A stretch of 7,633 bases of DNA. It comes from a bacterium. Its GTDB lineage: Bacteria > Spirochaetota > UBA4802 > UBA5550. Where the stretch lies: NCBI GenBank assembly GCA_024224995.1, contig JAAENB010001095.1, positions 1 through 7,633 on the forward strand. Reading direction: 5' to 3'. A model generated the notes under the pieces. It saw only the letters and a program-made list of their open reading frames with translations, did no database searches and was not told the origin of the DNA. This document shows positions 1-5,331 of the stretch, piece by piece. The translations under genes and the position numbers were made by a program. Positions within the stretch are counted from its first letter, which is position 1, and the number at the start of each line of letters is the position of its first letter.

Positions 1-1
1 C

Positions 2-145
2 TATGAATCCCCGGTGGAGATTACTCTTCATCCCCTGTTCCTGGGGCTGGGTAAAACTCCGGAAAAGAGATTAGAAGAGTTTTTACACTTCGAAGCATTG
101 TACATAGAAAAATTATACAGTACATACGAAGCGCTTCTTTTATAG
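2..145 (+). CDS. C-terminal end of a probable REP-associated tyrosine transposase (partial)
   Basis: The frame is open from the left edge and gives 47 residues before a TAG stop; the start lies outside the window. The fragment reads VEITLHPLFLGLGKTPEKR and continues into a charged helix ending in EALLL. The HPL(Y/F)L-LG-(T/D)PE-R pattern is what I recall from the extreme C-terminus of REP-associated (IS200/Y1-like) transposases, which nick and rejoin single-stranded DNA at palindromic REP sequences. The catalytic HUH motif and tyrosine would be upstream and cannot be checked, so the assignment rests on this short tail. No typical REP palindrome stands out in the 220 bases that follow. It could instead be the tail of an unrelated protein. 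Confidence 0.5.
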   Translation, partial: YESPVEITLHPLFLGLGKTPEKRLEEFLHFEALYIEKLYSTYEALLL

Positions 146-366
146 ATCTTTATCACCAGCGTCGTAAATATTCTAAACAGAACCTTTTTTTAAAGCGAGC
201 CTGGATCCCGCCCGGCATTGCTTTGCCTTCATGCTGCTTTTGTCCCCCTGATTATTCCCGGATTCTGCCTCCTGAGCTTTTTTTTGAGTATGGATTTGTT
301 TTTTACGCGATTTTTTGGGTGTTTATTCCTGATGATGTGTTGTTTCCGCACTTCGGAGGGTATATT

Positions 367-381
367 CTCAGAGCTCTTTTA
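367..381. repeat. 15-nt exact copy of part of the upstream palindrome
   Basis: CTCAGAGCTCTTTTA occurs here, overlapping the stop and last codons of the endopeptidase gene, and again at 1006-1020 in the left arm of the palindrome upstream of the same gene. The two copies are in the same orientation, 639 bases apart, and bracket the whole gene. The match is seen directly. A duplication or insertion scar is inference. Confidence 0.75.
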
Positions 382-979
382 TGGAGCGTAGAGCGTACTC
401 TCCAAGTGGTTTACAGGGAACGGCAAAATCAATATGATAATGCTCATCATGACGTACATAGGAACTCTTTTTTGTTTCCCGGTAAAGAGCAGCAATATGC
501 GCGGCCATGGCAGTAAAGTCGATCCTGAACTCTCTAAATTTTCCCTTCTTGTTAAATTCAAAATCATATCCCAGGTTATTATCCACCTCCGTAGGCAGGT
601 AGCATGAGACATTGTTTTTGTCCAGGACGGGAACAAAAAAGTCAACAGAAAGGCCATTGCGATGAGTTTTATGGGACTCAATCCTTCCTCCTGACTCCAG
701 GCCTGCCTCTCCATACATAAATTTTTTACCGGGATGAGTTTTCGCCAATGACTCATACGCGGCAACTATCACCCTGTATACTCTGCTGTGGACATAGGTT
801 CTGCCAAGCCGGATGCCGTGAAACCCGTAAGAAGTAAAGTTGCTGCCCCAAAACGGCAGGCGTTTACCATGCTTTAAATAACCGATCCGCGGTGTACCAT
901 AACAGGTACTTTCCGTATGTGAGCACCCGGCTACGAAAAACAGTAATAGTATGGGCAGTATCATTAATTTTTTTTTCAT
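368..979 (-). CDS. Lipoprotein LAS-type metallopeptidase, MepA-like murein endopeptidase
   Basis: This 203-residue protein starts with a lipoprotein signal: MKKK, a hydrophobic stretch and the lipobox VAGC, with Cys19 as the lipidated residue. It is probably tethered to a membrane facing the periplasm. Residues 102-113 read SHKTHRNGLSVD, giving His103, His106 and Asp113. Residues 180-182 read HYH. The H-x2-H-x6-D spacing and the late H-x-H are the zinc-ligand and catalytic pattern of penicillin-insensitive murein endopeptidase (M74, LAS superfamily), which cuts D-Ala-DAP cross-links in peptidoglycan. The protein is shorter than E. coli MepA. Substrate and symbol are not certain, because M15 carboxypeptidases share the fold. 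The start is the only ATG before the signal peptide. No good Shine-Dalgarno precedes it, and a 39-bp palindrome lies 21 bases upstream. It is divergent from the cyclase gene. Confidence 0.85.
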   Translation of the reverse strand: MKKKLMILPILLLFFVAGCSHTESTCYGTPRIGYLKHGKRLPFWGSNFTSYGFHGIRLGRTYVHSRVYRVIVAAYESLAKTHPGKKFMYGEAGLESGGRIESHKTHRNGLSVDFFVPVLDKNNVSCYLPTEVDNNLGYDFEFNKKGKFREFRIDFTAMAAHIAALYRETKKSSYVRHDEHYHIDFAVPCKPLGEYALRSIKEL

Positions 980-999
980 AGAAACCGTTTTTTTGCTGC

Positions 1000-1038
1000 C
1001 GTGACCTCAGAGCTCTTTTAAAGAGCTCTGAGGTCACG
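1000..1038. repeat. Near-perfect 39-bp palindrome between divergent genes
   Basis: The left arm CGTGACCTCAGAGCTCTTT (1000-1018) and the right arm AAAGAGCTCTGAGGTCACG (1020-1038) are perfect reverse complements around a single central T. It could extrude as a long hairpin or bind a dimeric protein. It sits 21 bases upstream of the endopeptidase ATG and 122 bases upstream of the cyclase ATG. No run of T follows the stem on either strand, so it does not look like an intrinsic terminator. A transcript entering the endopeptidase gene from upstream would carry a very stable 5' hairpin. Its function is unknown. Confidence 0.9.
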
Positions 1039-1160
1039 ACGATTTGAAATTCTATATAAATTCTAAAGTTTTGTAAAGAAAAATTCTTTTTAAAAAATGC
1101 TTGAATTTTTATGATTTTAATTTAACGTGATGTATATATAAATCGTAATGGAGTTGTCTT

Positions 1161-2819
1161 ATGGCTAAGAAAAAAGTTACTATCCGGTTAAGTCTTGTGT
1201 TTCTCATAACCGTTCTGATTGTTGCTACTGCTGCTACTCTTTTATTTGTTACAAATCGGTTCAACAATAATTCTAAAAACTGGGTACTTGAAGTTCTTTC
1301 CCAGAAAATGAGCCTCTATGTAATAGATAAGGTTACAGCCGGTATCATACCTGATGAAGAGTTCAGTTCCGCGAAAAAGAGTATTGATAAAAATGATATT
1401 AGCCCCAACAGCAAAATATTCCTATTGGATGAAAGTTATGCGGTTATAGCGTCCGCGGAAAAAAAGGAAGGCACGCTTCTTTCCAGGAGTTACAGAAATA
1501 AGAATATGGGTGATATTGATGATCCTTTAGTGAGTAAATCATTTAAAAAGTTTCTTAAAAATGAGAAAAAGAAAAAACGGAAATTATTTAAACGAAAGTT
1601 CGATCATTTCCAGTTCTGGCATAAAGGCCGCAAATATATATCAATATATAAACCTTATTCTCTTAACAATGGGGAAAAGAGGTTTGCTGCTATTGTATTT
1701 CCATACCGGGACTTTTTTACATCCATGACCAGGAATAATATCTGGCTATACGGTCTTTCCGGATTATTTGTTCTCATTGCCATATTTATTTCCATGAGAA
1801 TATCCAAGAGGATTTCCTATCCCCTCACCCTGCTCGCGAAAGAGACCGATAAGATCCGTAATTTTGAGCTCGATTCCGAGCAGCATATAGAGTCACCCCT
1901 GGATGAGGTTGAAGTTATGTCCAATGCCATTGACAATATGCGTTCCGGTTTGCGGTCATTTAAAAAATACGTTCCCTCAGACCTGGTGAAAGAGCTCATT
2001 CGTTTAAACAAAGAAGCCACTCTTGGCGGTGAAAAGAAAAACCTTACGGTTTTTTTCTCCGACATCGCGGGATTTACCTCTATATCCGAAAAGCTTTCTC
2101 CCGAAGTCCTGGTTGAATTCCTCGGTGAATACCTTGGTGAGATGACCGAAATTATCCTGGATAACAGAGGTACGGTCGATAAATACATTGGTGATTGTGT
2201 TATGGCTTTCTGGGGCGCCCCTGAAGAGTTCGAAGATCATGCCCTGTGGGCCTGTAAATCCGCTTTATTGTACCAGGCCAGGTTAAAAGAGCTGGGTAAG
2301 AAATGGATAAGTGAGGGAAAACCGGATTTTAACTCAAGAATCGGTCTTAATACCGGTGATATTATTGTTGGGAATATGGGATATGAAAAGAGAATGAATT
2401 ATACGGTCATCGGCGATGCCGTTAACCTTGCCAGCCGTCTTGAAGCTCAGAATAAAGTTTACGGTACAGATATTATGCTTGGTGAAGAGACCTATGAAGT
2501 GGTGAAAGATTTTATGGAAACCCGTTTTCTCGATATTGTCGCAGTAAAAGGAAAAGAGAAAGGCGTTAAAGTATATGAACTGATTTGTGAAAAGGGAGAT
2601 ATCGACGGTCCCCGTGCGGAACACCGTGCTCAGTATGAAAAAGCTTTGAATCTTTATTTAAAGAAAGATTTCAGTGAAGCCATGAAAAATTTTGAAGAAG
2701 CGTATAAGATGAATGCTGATGATATCGCCAGCAAGGTTTTTATCGGCCGCTGCAAATCCTTTATTGAAACGCCGCCTCCTGCCGGTTGGGAAGGGGTTTA
2801 CGTCGCTAAAGAGAAGTAG
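1161..2819 (+). CDS. Membrane-bound class III adenylyl cyclase with HAMP domain
   Basis: This is a 552-residue protein predicted to make cAMP from ATP at the inner membrane. Membrane helix 1 spans about 10-30, an extracytoplasmic sensor about 31-193, helix 2 about 194-213, HAMP about 214-266, the cyclase homology domain about 290-475, and a TPR-like tail about 488-535 ends in PPPAGWEGVY. The catalytic set looks complete: metal-binding Asp301 (FSDIAGFT) and Asp345 (KYIGD), purine-selecting Lys341 and Thr415 (YTVIGDAVNLASR), and transition-state Asn422 and Arg426. Thr in place of Asp marks subclass IIIb, which is often bicarbonate-stimulated. The C-terminal PP-x-GW-GV signature is common in bacterial cyclases of this kind. 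The sensor resembles a Cache/PAS-type fold only loosely and carries a Lys/Arg-rich stretch at 129-147. A GGAG ribosome site lies 7 bases before the ATG, after an A+T-rich leader. The gene is monocistronic and converges on the PLP enzyme gene. Confidence 0.95.
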   Translation: MAKKKVTIRLSLVFLITVLIVATAATLLFVTNRFNNNSKNWVLEVLSQKMSLYVIDKVTAGIIPDEEFSSAKKSIDKNDISPNSKIFLLDESYAVIASAEKKEGTLLSRSYRNKNMGDIDDPLVSKSFKKFLKNEKKKKRKLFKRKFDHFQFWHKGRKYISIYKPYSLNNGEKRFAAIVFPYRDFFTSMTRNNIWLYGLSGLFVLIAIFISMRISKRISYPLTLLAKETDKIRNFELDSEQHIESPLDEVEVMSNAIDNMRSGLRSFKKYVPSDLVKELIRLNKEATLGGEKKNLTVFFSDIAGFTSISEKLSPEVLVEFLGEYLGEMTEIILDNRGTVDKYIGDCVMAFWGAPEEFEDHALWACKSALLYQARLKELGKKWISEGKPDFNSRIGLNTGDIIVGNMGYEKRMNYTVIGDAVNLASRLEAQNKVYGTDIMLGEETYEVVKDFMETRFLDIVAVKGKEKGVKVYELICEKGDIDGPRAEHRAQYEKALNLYLKKDFSEAMKNFEEAYKMNADDIASKVFIGRCKSFIETPPPAGWEGVYVAKEK

Positions 2820-2825
2820 GGGAAG

Positions 2826-2864
2826 GTAATCGGTGGCCCGGAAGGGCCGGGTTATCGGTTATCG
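2826..2864. repeat. Short heptamer repeats after the cyclase gene
   Basis: GTTATCG occurs twice in tandem (2851-2857 and 2858-2864). The variant GTAATCG lies at 2826-2832. Between them is a small stem GGCCC-GGAA-GGGCC (2835-2848) with a GNRA-type loop. The block starts seven bases past the cyclase stop codon. It is non-coding as far as can be seen. Confidence 0.6.
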
Positions 2865-2898
2865 GTAAGAAAAGATTCGTAGAGGCCTTGGAAGGCAG

Positions 2899-2924
2899 GC
2901 CCGGTTTTTAAGTAAATTCCGGGC
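2899..2924. terminator. Possible weak hairpin between convergent genes
   Basis: GCCCGG (2899-2904) and CCGGGC (2919-2924) can form a 6-bp G+C-rich stem around a 14-base A+T-rich loop. It lies between the convergent cyclase and PLP enzyme genes, where a shared terminator would be expected. No clear T tract follows on either strand, so this is at most a weak or Rho-assisted site. Confidence 0.3.
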
Positions 2925-2931
2925 TTAAAAA

Positions 2932-2952
2932 CTTGCACCTTTCCCCTTGCAC
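2932..2952. repeat. Three tandem heptamers abutting the PLP enzyme stop codon
   Basis: CTTGCAC (2932-2938), CTTTCCC (2939-2945) and CTTGCAC (2946-2952) follow one another with an exact 7-base period. The middle unit differs at two positions. The array ends one base from the stop codon of the minus-strand gene. It matches in style the heptamer pairs at 2851-2864 and 7539-7552, although the unit sequences differ. Confidence 0.6.
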
Positions 2953-2953
2953 C

Positions 2954-4048
2954 TCATTTATCCAATTCCTGTACCTCTTCTTCGAAGTAGCGGTGAAAAG
3001 AACGGGGCAGAACGTGATAGTCCTTGCCGGAAATTGCCTCGGAAAGATCATGGGAGTTCGCGGTATTCCAGAATAACACGGTGCTCTTCCCGGTTTCTGT
3101 TTCTCGCGCGTCTTTAAGGAGCGCGGCAAAAGCCTTTCCTGTGTATGTTCCTTCCAGTTTTATTTTTTCGTTCTTCAGTATCGTCTTTACGGCATCCACG
3201 CCTTCTTCAGTGAATCGGGCATAATCTTTTCCAAAACAATTATGCCGGATATTCAGATCATCGTCGGTTAGTGAACACCGGGGAAAAGAGCTGTCCAGGG
3301 AGCGCAAAAAGGCGTTTGTTTGGTAAAACAGTTTTTCCAGTTTTACTTCGTTCGCGAACTGTATTGGCACAACCCTGATTGGAACTACCGTGCTTTTTAA
3401 ACCCGCTGCCTTAAGGCCCAGCATAAGACCGGCTGCTGTGCCCATGGTTCCAAGAGCAGCATAAATATAATCGGGCTCAGGTAAAAGCCCCTCTTCCACC
3501 TGTTTCTTCAGCTCAAAAGCGGCATTAACAAAACCGGCAGCCCCCAGGGGAGAAGAGCCTCCCGGCGGGATAATTTTGGGGAAAGAGCCCCTGGTAAAGA
3601 GACCTTTCAGCATCTTGCCCACAACCCCTAAAGCAACTCCCGGCATGCTCTTATAAAGACAGAGTTTTGTTTTGTAATGCTCTTCCGCAAGCAGGTTTTC
3701 TCTTACATAGTGAGCGTTATGCTGGGGCATGAGCATTGAGATGCTTTCCAGTCCCAGCTTTTCAGCGTATATGGTTGTTGCCAGGGCATGGTTCGATCCC
3801 GCGTATCCGAAGGTGAGCACTGCCCGGGCTTTTTTTTGTAGTGCCTTGCCCAGGAGGAATTCCAGTTTCCGTACTTTGTTCCCGCCGTAAGGGAGCGCGC
3901 TCAGGCCGTCTTGTTTTAAATAAAGGTTTTTAAGCCCAGCCTGCTTTCCTGTTTTTTTCAGTTTGATAATCTTAGTAGGATATTCTCCCAGTGAAACAAA
4001 GGGCAGTTTTTCCTTTAATGTTGGGTATTCTTCAAATAGTGGTATCAT
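2954..4048 (-). CDS. PLP-dependent enzyme, ACC deaminase / D-cysteine desulfhydrase family
   Basis: This 364-residue fold-type II PLP enzyme of the tryptophan synthase beta family is probably cytosolic. Residues 46-62 read QDGLSALPYGGNKVRKL, with Lys58 as the expected PLP Schiff-base lysine. SNHALA at 85-90 is the substrate/cofactor loop, PPGGSSPLGAAGFVNAAFEL (161-180) is a strong family signature, and LGTMGTAAGL (199-208) is the phosphate-binding region. TGKAFAAL (303-310) also fits. Family members deaminate 1-aminocyclopropane-1-carboxylate or release sulfide from D-cysteine, giving pyruvate or 2-oxobutyrate and ammonia. The motifs do not separate these activities, and the late FWNTANSHD (326-334) departs from the HTGG I recall in well-studied members, so the substrate may differ. 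An AGGTG ribosome site (4054-4058) supports the ATG. A 48-codon gene lies 43 bases upstream on the same strand, suggesting co-transcription. Confidence 0.87.
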   Translation of the reverse strand: MIPLFEEYPTLKEKLPFVSLGEYPTKIIKLKKTGKQAGLKNLYLKQDGLSALPYGGNKVRKLEFLLGKALQKKARAVLTFGYAGSNHALATTIYAEKLGLESISMLMPQHNAHYVRENLLAEEHYKTKLCLYKSMPGVALGVVGKMLKGLFTRGSFPKIIPPGGSSPLGAAGFVNAAFELKKQVEEGLLPEPDYIYAALGTMGTAAGLMLGLKAAGLKSTVVPIRVVPIQFANEVKLEKLFYQTNAFLRSLDSSFPRCSLTDDDLNIRHNCFGKDYARFTEEGVDAVKTILKNEKIKLEGTYTGKAFAALLKDARETETGKSTVLFWNTANSHDLSEAISGKDYHVLPRSFHRYFEEEVQELDK

Positions 4049-4091
4049 AGCAGCACCTGTATTGTTTCTAATTTAGTTCGGGCGGTATCTT

Positions 4092-4238
4092 TTATTGCGC
4101 GTTATTATCCTTTTCGTTGTTTTTTCTTTTGTTTTTTCTTTTAACGCTGGTAATTATTATTGCCGCTATTGTTCCAGGAACTAATACCAGTATCATGAAT
4201 ATTATAATTAGTTCGGGCATTCCCATACTTCCAACCAT
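4092..4238 (-). CDS. Small membrane protein (48 residues), TatA-like N-terminus
   Basis: This short gene begins with ATG and has a textbook GGAGG ribosome site at 4246-4250, seven bases upstream. The product starts MVGSMGMPELIIIFM, continues as one membrane helix to about residue 31, and ends in a hydrophilic basic tail (KRKNKRKNNEKDNNAQ). The GMPELIIIF start resembles the first helix of TatA/B-type proteins, but the following amphipathic helix with its FGPKKLPE hinge is missing, so a role in Tat export is not supported. A single-pass microprotein with a cytoplasmic basic tail is the safest description. The KRKN repeat comes from a 12-base tandem duplication in the DNA. The gene ends 43 bases before the PLP enzyme start and probably heads its operon. 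The ribosome site makes a chance open frame unlikely. Confidence 0.7.
   Translation of the reverse strand: MVGSMGMPELIIIFMILVLVPGTIAAIIITSVKRKNKRKNNEKDNNAQ
4119..4142. repeat. 12-bp tandem duplication inside the microprotein gene
   Basis: GTTTTTTCTTTT occurs twice back to back (4119-4130 and 4131-4142). On the coding strand it gives two KRKN units in the basic tail. It is a multiple of three, so copy-number change by slippage would keep the frame. Confidence 0.8.
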
Positions 4239-4374
4239 TGTAAATCCTCCTTATATTTTAGATAATTAAATTTATACGGCTCTGCCCTGAATGCAAGCAG
4301 TTTTTCCTTGACAGTATGGATTTAATTTTATCTCTGAAAAATATACTCTTTTCCCTGGAAAAATCGTCCGATAA

Positions 4375-4380
4375 TATAAT
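4375..4380 (+). promoter_or_regulatory. Candidate -10 box upstream of the acidic protein gene
   Basis: A perfect TATAAT lies 60 bases upstream of the preferred start at 4441. No good -35 box stands at 16-18 bases. A consensus TTGACA occurs at 4308-4313, but nothing like a -10 follows it at the usual distance. The call rests on the hexamer and its position alone. Confidence 0.3.
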
Positions 4381-4440
4381 GCTTGATGTTTTTATTTCCA
4401 AGCTTTTCCGCTTCCGGGCAAAATGAATGAGGTGATATTT

Positions 4441-5142
4441 ATGGATAATAGTAAGTTTTATGAATCTTTAAAGGGCTCGTATATTGACTACGCGGAGCAG
4501 GTTTATTCTCTCTTAACGGAGAATGTTGGCATGCCTGATGTTCTGCAAATCAGCTGGTCCGATTTTGGTATTTTTGATGATATTGGCTGGGAGGCCGAAT
4601 ATGATTCTCTTGAACCCAATGATTCCGCTTTAGCCTTTTTTAAAGAGAATGGTATTCAATGCCACGATAACCTGCTTGTGTATCCCTACCAGGATTCCGT
4701 AGCTAAGATTTATCCGGTTGATCTTGTTAATGAACTTGTTGAACTGAGTGAAGACTATCCGGAATATAGAGGATTTTTCCTTAATATTGATGAAGACGAT
4801 ATTGAATATGTTCTTGATCCGGATTATGATGTTTTCCGGTATTATGAACCTTCCGAATGTGAGCACTGGGTTGAATTTATTTCGTATCACTGCGTTGCCG
4901 ATGTGCGGGAAGCTCTTGTGAGAGATAAAAAACTCTCGAAAAATAATCTTATTATGCAGGGAGACGACGGCCTGTTCTGTTCGGTAAATGCCGATACGCT
5001 TCAGCATAACAGAACCCTTCACGGCTATGAGCCTTCGGAAGGTTTTATTATTGAGTTTCTTAAGATCTGGATTGATTGCGAAAGTACTATTGACGACATC
5101 ATGGAAGAGTATAAGTCGGTGTTTGCCCGGGTTGTTTCGTAG
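4441..5142 (+). CDS. Unrecognised, highly acidic protein
   Basis: This 233-residue protein matches no family I recognise. It has no signal peptide or membrane helix and is probably cytosolic. It is strongly acidic, with about 50 Asp/Glu against about 15 Lys/Arg. Acidic clusters include LNIDEDDIEYVLDPDYD (114-130). Aromatic-rich segments (WSDFGIFDDIGW at 39-50, FLKIWIDCESTIDDI at 206-220) suggest a folded domain rather than a disordered one. It contains six cysteines (74, 140, 151, 180, 213 and none paired in a CxxC) by my reading of the sequence, so a metal site is not indicated. I chose the ATG at 4441 over the in-frame ATG at 4423 because GAGGTGAT (4429-4436) is an excellent ribosome site for it, ending four bases before it. 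Its immediate neighbours give no functional clue. Confidence 0.8.
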   Translation: MDNSKFYESLKGSYIDYAEQVYSLLTENVGMPDVLQISWSDFGIFDDIGWEAEYDSLEPNDSALAFFKENGIQCHDNLLVYPYQDSVAKIYPVDLVNELVELSEDYPEYRGFFLNIDEDDIEYVLDPDYDVFRYYEPSECEHWVEFISYHCVADVREALVRDKKLSKNNLIMQGDDGLFCSVNADTLQHNRTLHGYEPSEGFIIEFLKIWIDCESTIDDIMEEYKSVFARVVS

Positions 5143-5154
5143 GGGAGTCCGCCG

Positions 5155-5175
5155 GGGAAGGTTTTATGCCTTCCC
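5155..5175. terminator. Hairpin between the acidic protein gene and the phosphatase relic
   Basis: GGGAAGG (5155-5161) and CCTTCCC (5169-5175) form a 7-bp stem with a 7-base loop, 13 bases after the acidic protein stop. The stem also starts directly after the stop codon of the minus-strand relic, so it may have been that gene's terminator. Only a poor T tract follows on the plus strand and none on the minus. Confidence 0.45.
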
Positions 5176-5331
5176 TTACTTGATGCGCTTTATTAGCAGC
5201 AGGGTTATATCGTCGGTGGTTTCGTAGTTATCCATTTCATTGAGGCTGCGGTTTTCGGAGAAGGTGCGGATGGATACAAACAAGAACAGGTTATATACTA
5301 TCATGCTGAACAGGAGGCCGGTGTAATATGT
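5176..5331 (-). pseudogene. C-terminal relic of a SpoIIE/PP2C-type serine phosphatase
   Basis: Reading the minus strand gives about 50 residues ending at a TAA (5176-5178). The tail contains RTFSEN followed by TTDDITLLLIKRIK, the characteristic end of SpoIIE/RsbU-type phosphatases, where the DD pair helps bind metal and ITLL is the last strand. These enzymes dephosphorylate anti-sigma-factor antagonists. The rest of the catalytic domain is absent: the frame meets a stop at 5335-5337 and the DNA beyond codes for another protein on the other strand. Upstream of the tail is a hydrophobic segment, YNLFLFVSIR, which could be the last phosphatase helix or a piece of a 7TM-type sensor domain joined by an internal deletion. 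No start codon or ribosome site suggests this is still expressed as a gene. Confidence 0.6.

Noticed and set aside
214..227. Small stem GGCA-TTGCTT-TGCC after the transposase end, a possible REP hairpin
   Set aside because: A 4-bp stem is too weak, there is no second copy in the window and no typical REP tetranucleotide partner.
223..516. Plus-strand open frame of 97 codons
   Set aside because: Half of it overlaps the well-supported endopeptidase gene in antisense. It has no ribosome site, and its Cys/Phe/Tyr-rich composition looks like chance translation.
1000..1038. Palindrome as an intrinsic terminator or an integron attC site
   Set aside because: It has no T tract on either strand and lies upstream of both genes. 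It lacks the GTTRRRY/RYYYAAC core sites, and no integrase is visible.
4073..4218. 11-base repeat TTAGTTCGGGC at 4073-4083 and 4208-4218
   Set aside because: One copy lies in the microprotein coding sequence. The match is short and could be chance or a trace of a small duplication.
4308..4313. Consensus TTGACA as a promoter for the acidic protein gene
   Set aside because: No acceptable -10 hexamer lies 15-19 bases downstream, so it may be chance.
4423..4440. Upstream ATG for the acidic protein gene
   Set aside because: The ATG at 4441 has a near-consensus ribosome site overlapping this segment, whereas 4423 has none.
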